64,000 nt of DNA from UBA11403 sp963784615 (GTDB lineage: Bacteria; Pseudomonadota; Gammaproteobacteria; Legionellales; Legionellaceae). The notes beneath the pieces were generated by a model. It was not told the origin of the DNA and did not search any database. It saw only the letters and a list, made by a program, of their open reading frames with translations. Positions 1-7,292 of the stretch are shown here, piece by piece. Position numbers and translations under genes: made by a program. Location of the stretch: contig CAWASG010000002.1 in assembly GCA_963784615.1 (NCBI GenBank), forward strand, positions 372,001 through 436,000, given 5' to 3'. Every line of letters begins with the position of its first letter. Within the stretch, counting starts at the first letter, position 1.

Positions 1-595
1 AATTAATGCGGTATCTGCCAGCACGGGTGTTGTTGCTACAGATAATGGCTCAGGACTTGTGTTGACTGCTGCAGATGGACGAAATGTAGCTGTTGCGGGC
101 TTTGCGGCCGGTACAGCAACTGCATCGACAGTGGCTGACTTTGGTCTTGGTGGTCTTACTACAACGACTAGTACCGTTAGTGCCACCTATCAAGCTGCAT
201 CCGGTACTAATGTGACAGCTGTTGTCTTTTCGGCTGGCGCAGGTTTAGCAGGTAATACAGCAACGCTAGGAACAACTGGTACAGCACTTTCTGCTGTTGA
301 CATCAGTACTTCAGGTGGTGCAACTACAGCACTCGTTGCGATTGATGCAGCTTTATCATCAGTCAATACTGAGCGTGCTCGCTTAGGGGCTTATCAAAAC
401 AGATTTTCATCAGCAGTTGAAAATCTACAATCGACATCTGAAAACTTGTCAGCTTCTCGTTCGCGAATTCAAGATACTGACTTTGCGAAAGAAACAGCAG
501 AAATGACACGTAACCAGATTCTTCAACAGGCTGGTGTGTCAGTGCTTTCACAAGCAAACCAAGCACCACAACTTGCGTTGAAACTGTTGCAATAA
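1..595 (+). CDS. fliC: Flagellin, C-terminal part (5' end outside window)
   Basis: This is the 3' part of a flagellin gene, the filament subunit exported by the flagellar type III apparatus. The reading frame is open from base 2, so the gene starts before the window. The visible part has a Ser/Thr/Ala/Gly-rich low-complexity variable region (to about base 300) and then the conserved D0/D1 C-terminal helix region: LGAYQNRFSSAVENL, the DTDFAKETAEMTRNQIL-type heptads and a terminal LALKLLQ, as in all bacterial flagellins. It is followed at once by a strong intrinsic terminator. The family assignment is secure; whether it is FliC or a paralogue cannot be told from a fragment. Confidence 0.95.
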   Translation, partial: INAVSASTGVVATDNGSGLVLTAADGRNVAVAGFAAGTATASTVADFGLGGLTTTTSTVSATYQAASGTNVTAVVFSAGAGLAGNTATLGTTGTALSAVDISTSGGATTALVAIDAALSSVNTERARLGAYQNRFSSAVENLQSTSENLSASRSRIQDTDFAKETAEMTRNQILQQAGVSVLSQANQAPQLALKLLQ

Positions 596-617
596 TCGAT
601 TGGTTCAGAAATATCTC

Positions 618-648
618 AATGGGGCATTGTCAAATGCCCCATTTTTTT
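618..648 (+). terminator. Intrinsic terminator of the flagellin gene
   Basis: Perfect 11-bp inverted repeat (618-628 and 633-643, AATGGGGCATT) with a 4-nt loop and a run of T residues, 22 bases after the flagellin stop codon. Confidence 0.9.
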
Positions 649-687
649 GTAGGTTGGGCTTCGGCTTACAGCCTCAACCCAACCTAC
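649..687. repeat. REP-like palindrome (family A), short form
   Basis: GTAGGTTGGG...CCCAACCTAC palindrome, the shortest copy of the repeat family that recurs through the window (see the arrays at 34.0, 35.0 and 42.9 kb). It directly abuts the T-run of the flagellin terminator. Confidence 0.8.
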
Positions 688-707
688 TGTTCAATCTGTT
701 ATTGGTT

Positions 708-1595
708 CTAATTTTGGGATAATACATTAACAATCATATCGCTTACATCAATCTGATTTGAAGCATGCTCAATCGTATTACAGGTTACAACACTTGAAGT
801 CCCAGCATGACGTAATTCATCATAGGCTTGTCCAGAAAATAAAGCGTGTACGCCGATACATACGGGTGGTTTCATCAGGAGCGATTGGAGGTGATGAACC
901 GTTTCAATCATGGTTGCTGCGGTTGAAATGATGTCATCAACCAGTATGGGCGTATAAGATCGATATTGCTGAATGTTCGGAAGAGAGACTTTAACACGAT
1001 GATCGTCATAGCGTATTTTATCCAAAATAGTAAAGGGCATGTTGATTTTTCCTGCAATTTCCGACACCCATTGCGAGCTTTCCGCATCGGGGCCAATCAG
1101 GATCCCATCCGGGATATTGGTTTTTATCCATTCGCCAATACAATCTGTTGCATGTAACGCTGTGGCTGGAATCGAATAGATCTCACTTAACTGATGCACC
1201 CGATGAAGGTGAGGATCAATTGTGATTAATCCATCAAAATAATGCGAAATAAGTTTGGAAAAGTAACGAGACGTGATGCTTTCTCCTGGGTGAAACTGAA
1301 TATCCTGGCGCATGTAGGGCAGATAGGGGGCGACCAATGTAATCTTTTTCGCACCTAATGCACGGGCGGTTTCTGAGGCAAATAAAAGCGGTAGGATTTT
1401 GGAGTTAGGATGGACTAAGTTTGCAATAAAGATGATGTCTCTATCCTCGACTAACGTCTTGATTTCGATGCCTGTTTCTTCGTCAGGAAAGGTGTGAATG
1501 GTGATATCACCTATATCGCAACCTATTTTTTGACTAATAGAATGTGCTAAGGATTCGTTGCCAAAAAGCGCGAACACGATAGGGGGCTGATTCAT
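708..1595 (-). CDS. Ribose-phosphate pyrophosphokinase-like protein
   Basis: Divergent PRPP-synthetase family protein, 295 aa against about 315 for canonical Prs. It keeps an FPDEE motif (36-40, canonical FPDGE), a YMRQD segment (94-98) matching the catalytic YARQD region, IDPHLHR (126-132, canonical DLHA region) and a PRPP-binding loop LVDDIISTAATM (218-229; canonical DDMIDTAGT). PRPP synthetases transfer pyrophosphate from ATP to ribose 5-phosphate for nucleotide synthesis. The changes in the loop and the short length suggest a paralogue with a specialised role, such as nucleoside or pentose salvage, rather than the housekeeping enzyme; that is inference. It is a single gene, convergent with flagellin. 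Confidence 0.8.
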   Translation of the reverse strand: MNQPPIVFALFGNESLAHSISQKIGCDIGDITIHTFPDEETGIEIKTLVEDRDIIFIANLVHPNSKILPLLFASETARALGAKKITLVAPYLPYMRQDIQFHPGESITSRYFSKLISHYFDGLITIDPHLHRVHQLSEIYSIPATALHATDCIGEWIKTNIPDGILIGPDAESSQWVSEIAGKINMPFTILDKIRYDDHRVKVSLPNIQQYRSYTPILVDDIISTAATMIETVHHLQSLLMKPPVCIGVHALFSGQAYDELRHAGTSSVVTCNTIEHASNQIDVSDMIVNVLSQN

Positions 1596-1627
1596 AGGAT
1601 TGACTCACTTGTGTTGTTTTGATGTCC

Positions 1628-2845
1628 CTAAACGGGCTCAATGGTTTTATTTCGTGCCGATTGATGGCGCTCTTGTAATTCAACATCGATATAGCGATCA
1701 GTTGTTGCGCTCGAGCAATGTCCAGCGTCATCACGAACGTGTTCACGTGGACGTATTTTGACATCATCAGAAATCCCCGTGTGACGAAGCCAATGGACGG
1801 TTGCTGCAAGTAAGCCTTCTGCTTCTTCGAGTTGATTACTTTGGCGTAATCGCTCTGCTGCCAAATCAAAACAGCCCTGAACCAGTCGTCTTATAGGGGC
1901 CGTGTCACTCATTGGTCCAGTTCCGCGTATTTTGGGGATCAGAGGAGAATTATCAGCAGGGGAGGGCAGGCGTGATAATCCCAAAAATCGTCGCCATCGA
2001 GAAAGACTGTCTAGCATGGCATCACTGACCGCAATTTGTCGTTCTTTATTGCCCTTGCCAACGGTTGTGAACCACCATCGATCGTTGCTGTCTTTGGTAA
2101 AATCATTCATGGTCGGGCACCACCTGGAGCTCGCGGCGAGCTCTGAAATCCGTAAGTACATACCGTAGAGCATACTCAACATAAAGCGAGTACGCTCGTG
2201 TTTTTCAGGATTCTGCAGAGCTAATGATTCTGCAGCGTTTAACACAGCTTCCCATTGAATAATACTTAATCTCCTAATCGGTGCGGTTTGAGCGCGTTTA
2301 CGTATAAATTTACTCTTTTGTCTGATAAGTGCAACAGGATTTGACAGTAGATATTCTTCGGCTATTAAAAAATTAAATAAGGTACTTAGAATCGCAAATA
2401 TTTCTTGGATAGAACCTGACGCCAGACTAAAGTCGTCGATGGATGATGTTGCACCTTGTGATTTAGCCGCTTTACTCACATGAGCTAAAAACGGACGCCA
2501 TTCAGGGTTGGGTACGCGTAGTCCTTCCTTATTAATATAACGAGGGACTTTTTTTAAGCTGATCCAGCTTTGTGGTGGATTTTGACAAAACCGTACATAT
2601 TGCTCGATATCGTCCCTTTTTAGATCCGGTAATGCCATCTCTTTGACGTGCCAACACCATTGCAATAGTCTCTCGGCTTCACGTCGATAACTATTGAATG
2701 TACCGACACTGCCATTGTAACTTTTGAGAAAGTTTAAGGTGTAATAAAAATCGGCCTTGAATCGTTCGTTGGGTATCACGACATTGTCCATGTTTTTGTG
2801 CAGGTTATCTAAACTATCGAACAAGGGTAATATATGTCGCTTCAT
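1628..2845 (-). CDS. Tyrosine site-specific recombinase (phage-integrase family)
   Basis: 405-aa lambda-integrase-type recombinase. It has an N-terminal SAM-like DNA-binding region (about 30-170) and a C-terminal catalytic domain with all expected residues: R232 in LRISEL, K264/K267 in GKGNKER, H351-x-x-R354 (HWLRHTG), H376 (AGHCS) and nucleophile Y385 (TDRYID). It lies 147 bases upstream of the tRNA-Pro gene and is transcribed away from it. I see no duplicated tRNA 3' end nearby, so an integrated island cannot be shown; it may be a resident or decayed-island recombinase. The ATG at 2845 is the first in the frame; no strong ribosome-binding site is visible. Confidence 0.88.
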   Translation of the reverse strand: MKRHILPLFDSLDNLHKNMDNVVIPNERFKADFYYTLNFLKSYNGSVGTFNSYRREAERLLQWCWHVKEMALPDLKRDDIEQYVRFCQNPPQSWISLKKVPRYINKEGLRVPNPEWRPFLAHVSKAAKSQGATSSIDDFSLASGSIQEIFAILSTLFNFLIAEEYLLSNPVALIRQKSKFIRKRAQTAPIRRLSIIQWEAVLNAAESLALQNPEKHERTRFMLSMLYGMYLRISELAASSRWCPTMNDFTKDSNDRWWFTTVGKGNKERQIAVSDAMLDSLSRWRRFLGLSRLPSPADNSPLIPKIRGTGPMSDTAPIRRLVQGCFDLAAERLRQSNQLEEAEGLLAATVHWLRHTGISDDVKIRPREHVRDDAGHCSSATTDRYIDVELQERHQSARNKTIEPV

Positions 2846-2936
2846 TGGTATTCATCCGTTAAGTAGATTTATTGATCCTATCGATCATATTATTTATGTC
2901 AACGAGAAGTTTTTTTAATATTTTGATATTTTAGAG

Positions 2937-2965
2937 TTGACCTCCTTGATGAGTACGAGTATGAT
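2937..2965 (+). promoter_or_regulatory. Sigma-70 promoter of the tRNA operon
   Basis: TTGACC (2937-2942), 17-bp spacer, TATGAT (2960-2965), followed by a CG-rich discriminator. The expected start near 2972 lies about 20 bases before tRNA-Pro. Near-consensus elements with ideal spacing suit a stable-RNA promoter. Confidence 0.8.
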
Positions 2966-2992
2966 TCGAGCTCTGTCCTTGGGACGGATTAA

Positions 2993-3069
2993 CGGGGTGT
3001 AGCGCAGCCTGGTAGCGCGCCTGCTTTGGGAGCAGGATGTCGGGAGTTCGAATCTCTCCACCCCGACCA
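2993..3069 (+). tRNA. tRNA-Pro (anticodon TGG)
   Basis: Cloverleaf with acceptor CGGGGTG/CACCCCG, anticodon loop CTTTGGGAG and GTTCGAATC T-arm. CCA is encoded (3067-3069). The C1-G72 pair is typical of bacterial tRNA-Pro. First of four tRNAs in one operon. Confidence 0.95.
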
Positions 3070-3075
3070 ATTAAT

Positions 3076-3152
3076 GCGCCCGTAGCTCATCCGGATAGAG
3101 CATCGGCCTTCTAAGCCGAGGGTAGCAGGTTCGAGTCCTGCCGGGCGTACCA
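3076..3152 (+). tRNA. tRNA-Arg (anticodon TCT)
   Basis: Acceptor GCGCCCG/CGGGCGT, anticodon loop CTTCTAA, GTTCGAGTC T-arm and encoded CCA. Six bases after tRNA-Pro, same transcript. Confidence 0.95.
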
Positions 3153-3182
3153 ACGTCACGCAGGATAATAAATACAAGTTAT

Positions 3183-3259
3183 GGTGGGCGTAGCTCAGTT
3201 GGTAGAGCCCCGGGTTGTGATCCCGGTTGTCGTGGGTTCGAGTCCCATCGTTCACCCCA
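3183..3259 (+). tRNA. tRNA-His (anticodon GTG)
   Basis: Acceptor GTGGGCG with the extra 5' G (G-1 at 3183) able to pair with discriminator C (3256), the identity element of tRNA-His. Anticodon loop TTGTGAT; CCA encoded. Confidence 0.95.
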
Positions 3260-3336
3260 GTATGTAGACAATAAATTTTTTTAAAGCATCACGGAAAACA
3301 GCATGGCGTTTTTGTAAAGTGATGTTCCATTTATAT

Positions 3337-3421
3337 GCGAAAGTGGCGGAATTGGTAGACGCACTGGATTTAGGTTCCAGCGGGGCGACCCGTGAGAGTT
3401 CGAGTCTCTCCTTTCGTACCA
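3337..3421 (+). tRNA. tRNA-Leu (anticodon TAG)
   Basis: Class II tRNA (85 nt) with a long variable arm (GGGGCGACCCG region), acceptor GCGAAAG/CTTTCGT, anticodon loop TTTAGGT and encoded CCA. Last gene of the tRNA operon. Confidence 0.95.
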
Positions 3422-3433
3422 TATTTATATTGA

Positions 3434-3469
3434 GGGCTAGACAAAATACTACTTTTGCCTAGCCTTTTT
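3434..3469 (+). terminator. Terminator of the tRNA operon
   Basis: Inverted repeat GGCTAGACAAAA / TTTTGCCTAGCC (one mismatch) followed by TTTTT, 13 bases after tRNA-Leu and 44 bases before tig. Confidence 0.75.
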
Positions 3470-3512
3470 AATTTCAGGATCGCGTGTGCGATTCCCCAAC
3501 GAGGTAATAATG

Positions 3513-4844
3513 ATGCAAGTTTCTGTTGAGTCTTTGGAAGGATTGAAGCGTAAACTAACCGTTATGCTTCCTTCAGCGAAAGTGGAAGAGGAAGTGGGCG
3601 CGCGTCTTAAGAAGCTTGCACGCACCACTAAAATGAACGGATTTAGACCAGGAAAGGCGCCAATGGACGAAGTAGTTAAACGCTACTCGGACAGTATTCG
3701 CATGGAAGTTGCTAAAGAATTAGTACAGTCCAGTTTGTATGAAGCTATTGCCGGACAAGAATTGTCACCAGCCGGTTATCCTGATGTCGATCTGCTTGAA
3801 CTTGAACCCAATAAAGATATGAAATATACAGCGACATTTGAAGTCTATCCAACTATTGAAGTCGTCGAATTGGATAAAGAGAATGTTGAGCTGATTAAAT
3901 CAGAAGTCGCTGCTTCTGATGTTGATAACATGATCCTCAATCTTCAAAAACAAAATCAAAACTGGGTGAATGTTGAACGCGCAGTTGCAAATGGCGATCG
4001 CGTTAAGTTTGATTTTGAAGGTTTTGTGGATGGTGAAGCATTTGAAGGTGGTAAGGCTGAAAATTATCAATTGGTTGTTGGTTCCAACTCAATGATTCCA
4101 GGATTTGAAGAGGGCTTGATCGGCGCTAAAATCGACAAACCAACAGAAATTAAAGTCACATTCCCTGCCGACTATAACCATGCGCCTTTGGCTGGTAAAG
4201 AGGCAGTATTCAAAATAACTGTAAACACAGTAGAAGAAGGTCAGTTGCCAGAGCTTGACGATGCTTTTTCTGAAAAATTTGGTATTGAAGAAGGCGGTAT
4301 TGAAGCGCTGAGAAAAGATATTAAAGAAAATATGGCGCGAATGCTGGAGCGTCAAGTCAGTTCAATGAATCGGGAAACAATTTTTTCAAAATTGTTGGAG
4401 AAAAATCAGATCGACCTGCCAATGTCCTTGGTTGATGATGAGATTCATGAATTGAAGCATGAAATGTTCCACCGTGTTTTCGGTTCAAAACATACTGAAA
4501 ATGAAAAGATACCTGATTTCCCACGTGAGTTGTTTGAAGCGCAAGCAAAGCGCCGTGTTCAGTTGGGATTGGTCTTTTCTGAGTACGTTAAAAAGCATGC
4601 GATGGTGGTTGATAAGGATCGTATAGATGCTATGATTGATAAAATGGCTGGTGCTTATGATGATCCAGAAGAGCTTCGCAAACACTACCGCAGCAATAAA
4701 AAGCAGATGGAGCAACTGAATGCCCTTGCTTTGGAAGAAATGGTGGCAGAGAAGCTCCTCGAAAGCATGAAAGTTAAAGAAAAACTGATGGACTATGAAT
4801 CAGTCATGAATCCTGCAAAGGGAAATGACACGAAAGGAGAGTAA
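3513..4844 (+). CDS. tig: Trigger factor, ribosome-bound chaperone / prolyl isomerase
   Basis: 443 aa. The N-terminal ribosome-docking domain carries the signature GFRPGKAP (residues 43-50). A central FKBP-type PPIase domain follows (about 150-245, starting NGDRVKFDFEGFVDG) and then the helical substrate-cradle C-terminal domain. It binds near the ribosome tunnel exit and shields nascent chains. ATG 3513 is chosen because the family starts MQVSVE and GAGG at 3501 sits 8 bases upstream; ATG 3510 is possible. It precedes clpP with only 3 bases between the genes, the usual gammaproteobacterial tig-clpP-clpX-lon order. Confidence 0.97.
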   Translation: MQVSVESLEGLKRKLTVMLPSAKVEEEVGARLKKLARTTKMNGFRPGKAPMDEVVKRYSDSIRMEVAKELVQSSLYEAIAGQELSPAGYPDVDLLELEPNKDMKYTATFEVYPTIEVVELDKENVELIKSEVAASDVDNMILNLQKQNQNWVNVERAVANGDRVKFDFEGFVDGEAFEGGKAENYQLVVGSNSMIPGFEEGLIGAKIDKPTEIKVTFPADYNHAPLAGKEAVFKITVNTVEEGQLPELDDAFSEKFGIEEGGIEALRKDIKENMARMLERQVSSMNRETIFSKLLEKNQIDLPMSLVDDEIHELKHEMFHRVFGSKHTENEKIPDFPRELFEAQAKRRVQLGLVFSEYVKKHAMVVDKDRIDAMIDKMAGAYDDPEELRKHYRSNKKQMEQLNALALEEMVAEKLLESMKVKEKLMDYESVMNPAKGNDTKGE

Positions 4845-4847
4845 AGC

Positions 4848-5501
4848 ATGCTTGGATATTCAGACGATGTGATTCGGAGTGCTGGTGGGCTTGTGCCCAT
4901 GGTAATTGAGCAAACCTCCAGAGGGGAGCGTTCATATGATATCTATTCTAGGCTTTTGAAAGAGAGAATTATTTTTCTTCTGGGTGAAGTAGAAGACCAT
5001 ATGGCGAACCTTGTGGTTGCGCAGTTGTTATTTTTAGAATCTGAAAATCCAGAGAAAGATATTTCGCTTTATATCAACTCTCCAGGAGGCGTTGTTACAG
5101 CAGGACTCGCTATCTACGATACGATTCAATTTATCAAGCCGGATGTGAGCACGCTATGTATTGGCCAGGCAGCAAGCGCTGCCGCTCTTTTGCTATGCGC
5201 TGGTACTGCAGGTAAGCGTTATTGTTTACCCAACTCACGGGTGATGATTCATCAACCTCTCGGTGGCTATCGTGGGCAAGCAACTGACATTGAAATTCAT
5301 GCCAGAGAAACATTAGCGATTAGAGAACGTCTAAACGTCATTATGGGTAAGCATACCAACAAAACACCAGAACAAATCATGCGCGATACTGAACGAGATA
5401 ATTTTATGAGTGCTTCACAAGCAGTTGAATATGGTCTTGTTGATAAGGTATTGTGGGAACGCGACTTGATTGTTGATGAAAAAAAATCTGAAAGCTTGTA
5501 A
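4848..5501 (+). CDS. clpP: ATP-dependent Clp protease proteolytic subunit
   Basis: 217-aa serine protease that forms the tetradecameric barrel served by ClpX or ClpA. Catalytic triad Ser110 (GQAASAA), His135 (MIHQPLGG) and Asp184 (TERDNF) are all present. The N-terminal MLGYSDDVIRSAGG is a propeptide-like leader as in other gammaproteobacteria, before the mature LVPMVIEQTSRGERSYDI. AGGAGA, overlapping the end of tig, is the ribosome-binding site, which couples the two genes. Unlike most relatives, a 36-bp inverted repeat separates it from clpX. Confidence 0.97.
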   Translation: MLGYSDDVIRSAGGLVPMVIEQTSRGERSYDIYSRLLKERIIFLLGEVEDHMANLVVAQLLFLESENPEKDISLYINSPGGVVTAGLAIYDTIQFIKPDVSTLCIGQAASAAALLLCAGTAGKRYCLPNSRVMIHQPLGGYRGQATDIEIHARETLAIRERLNVIMGKHTNKTPEQIMRDTERDNFMSASQAVEYGLVDKVLWERDLIVDEKKSESL

Positions 5502-5533
5502 TTTTAAAAATTGACCACATCTACTGATCTATG

Positions 5534-5645
5534 TGTAGGTTGGGTTGAGCGCGTAGGTTCACGTAGTTTGGGTTGAGGCTGGTAAGTGACGCCCAACATG
5601 GATGGTTTTGTTGGGCGTCACTTACCAGCCTCAACCCAAACTACG
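5534..5645. repeat. Family-A palindrome pair between clpP and clpX
   Basis: A partial GTAGGTTGGGTTGAGCG unit is followed by a perfect 36-bp inverted repeat (5562-5597 and 5610-5645) with a 12-base loop. The stem differs from other copies by carrying GTAAGTGACGCCCAAC. The right flank (ATGATGTGGTGAATAGTTA-type) recurs near 10.5 and 37.15 kb. Confidence 0.85.
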
Positions 5646-5709
5646 GCAGGACATCTCTATCTCAATGATGTGGTGAATAGTTACAAATAATCAAAAAAGA
5701 GGTGTGTGG

Positions 5710-6978
5710 ATGACTAAAATCACAGATGGTAGTCGAGGAAAAATTCTATATTGTTCATTTTGTGGTAAAAATCAAAATGAAGTCAAAAAGCTTATTGCGG
5801 GCCCTTCAGTTTTTGTGTGTGATGAATGCGTTGCGCTGTGTAACGATATTATTCGTGAAGAAAAAGTAGAAGTTCCTGAGGAATCAGAATCTCGCCTGCC
5901 TTCACCCAAAGAAATTTCAGCATTTTTAGATGAGTATGTCATTGGACAAGCACATGCTAAAAAAGTCCTGTCTGTCGCTGTGTATAACCATTATAAACGC
6001 CTCTACAATAAAACAGACGATGCTGTTGAGTTAGGTAAAAGTAACGTCTTGTTAATTGGTCCTACAGGAAGCGGAAAGACATTACTGGCTCAAACATTAG
6101 CTCGACTTTTAAACGTTCCGTTTACCATTGCAGATGCAACAACATTGACAGAAGCAGGCTATGTTGGAGAGGACGTCGAAAATATTATTCAAAAATTGTT
6201 ACAGCAATGTAACTATGATATTGATAAAGCACAGCATGGTATTGTTTATATTGATGAAATCGATAAAATTTCTCGAAAATCAGACAATCCATCTATCACA
6301 CGAGATGTTTCGGGTGAGGGGGTACAACAAGCTTTACTAAAACTTATAGAAGGAACGATTGCCTCTGTTCCTCCTCAGGGTGGCCGTAAACATCCACAAC
6401 AAGAGTTTGTTCAGGTTGATACTTCAAATATATTATTTATTTGTGGTGGTGCGTTTGCTGGACTGGACAAAGTGATTCGTAGTCGCAATGATCAATCAGG
6501 TATCGGTTTCTCTGCATCGCTCAAAAATAAAAAAGATCCTGGCAGTCTTGGAAAAACAATGGAGTCTTTGGAGTCTGAAGATCTCGTTAAATATGGGTTG
6601 ATACCAGAGTTTGTGGGTCGATTACCTGTGTTGGCAGTGTTGAATGAGTTAAGCGAAGAGGCACTCGTAGATATTTTAACGGGACCTAAAAATGCCTTGA
6701 CCAAGCAATTTAAAGCATTATTTAAAATGGAACATGTTGAGCTTGAGTTTCATGAAGAAGCACTGCGCGCAATCGCTAAAAAAGCGATGACTCGGAAAAT
6801 GGGTGCTCGTGGTTTGAGAACCATCGTAGAAGGTATATTGCTGGATACGATGTATGAACTTCCTTCAATGCAGGGTGTGAAGAAGGTCATTGTTGATAAA
6901 GATATATTAAATAATGACGCTAAGCCGATCGTTGTTTTTGAAGAAGAGAACTTTCTGGCCACGGGAAGTGGCGAGTGA
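5710..6978 (+). CDS. clpX: ClpX, AAA+ unfoldase of ClpXP
   Basis: 422 aa. The N-terminal C4 zinc-binding domain uses C15, C18, C37 and C40. The AAA+ module has Walker A GPTGSGKT (117-124), Walker B VYIDEIDKI, the RDVSGEGVQQALLKL sensor region, an SGIGF segment matching the IGF loop that docks on ClpP, and GLIPEFVGRLP. ClpX unfolds tagged substrates and feeds them to ClpP. ATG 5710 is preferred over the in-frame GTG 5704, which lies inside the GAGGTG ribosome-binding site. Confidence 0.97.
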   Translation: MTKITDGSRGKILYCSFCGKNQNEVKKLIAGPSVFVCDECVALCNDIIREEKVEVPEESESRLPSPKEISAFLDEYVIGQAHAKKVLSVAVYNHYKRLYNKTDDAVELGKSNVLLIGPTGSGKTLLAQTLARLLNVPFTIADATTLTEAGYVGEDVENIIQKLLQQCNYDIDKAQHGIVYIDEIDKISRKSDNPSITRDVSGEGVQQALLKLIEGTIASVPPQGGRKHPQQEFVQVDTSNILFICGGAFAGLDKVIRSRNDQSGIGFSASLKNKKDPGSLGKTMESLESEDLVKYGLIPEFVGRLPVLAVLNELSEEALVDILTGPKNALTKQFKALFKMEHVELEFHEEALRAIAKKAMTRKMGARGLRTIVEGILLDTMYELPSMQGVKKVIVDKDILNNDAKPIVVFEEENFLATGSGE

Positions 6979-7015
6979 AATAAATAGGGGCTGTTGACAA
7001 TTGCTCCTCAGCCTT

Positions 7016-7080
7016 GGAGTACCGCGGACCACCTGCGGTATCTAGAGATCTACTGGATAACGCGGCAAGCCGAGACTCTA
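7016..7080. repeat. Degenerate family-B (CCGCGG) palindrome
   Basis: TACCGCGGACCACCTGCGGTA followed by a weak second arm pair, a decayed relative of the better copies at 24.75 and 31.27 kb. The 6979-7292 gap between clpX and lon holds only this and the next repeat; I see no clear sigma-32 promoter for lon. Confidence 0.55.
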
Positions 7081-7121
7081 GAGATTTTGTAAAATGAAAT
7101 GTCGTATCCTCTCTATATATA

Positions 7122-7210
7122 GCAGTGTAGGTTGGGTTGAGCGAGAGCGAAGCCCAACAAAATCATCATGTTTGTTGGGCTTCGCTCTCGCTCAACCCAA
7201 TCTACACTGC
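7122..7210. repeat. Family-A inverted pair between clpX and lon
   Basis: Two GTAG-hairpin units in inverted orientation (GTAGGTTGGGTTGAGCGAG... and ...CTCGCTCAACCCAATCTAC) around a loop of about 16 bases. The outer symmetry extends to GCAGTGTAG/CTACACTGC. Confidence 0.85.
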
Positions 7211-7292
7211 CATATCGAAAGATTACGAAATATCAACAGTCGCTACTGTGGCCGCGCACAGTATTTTCTAAATGGAATTAATGGAACCGACC

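Noticed and set aside
1628..3069. Integrated island at tRNA-Pro via the adjacent tyrosine recombinase
   Set aside because: The recombinase lies at the tRNA 5' side, and I find no second copy of the tRNA 3' end in the window.
2989..3255. Minus-strand frames across the tRNA genes (also 10106-10496) giving DGTRTHD/GLEPATLG-type peptides
   Set aside because: These are well-known false proteins translated antisense to tRNAs.
6984..7015. Heat-shock promoter for lon
   Set aside because: TTGACA near 6993 has no matching sigma-32 -10 and lies before two repeats; not supported.
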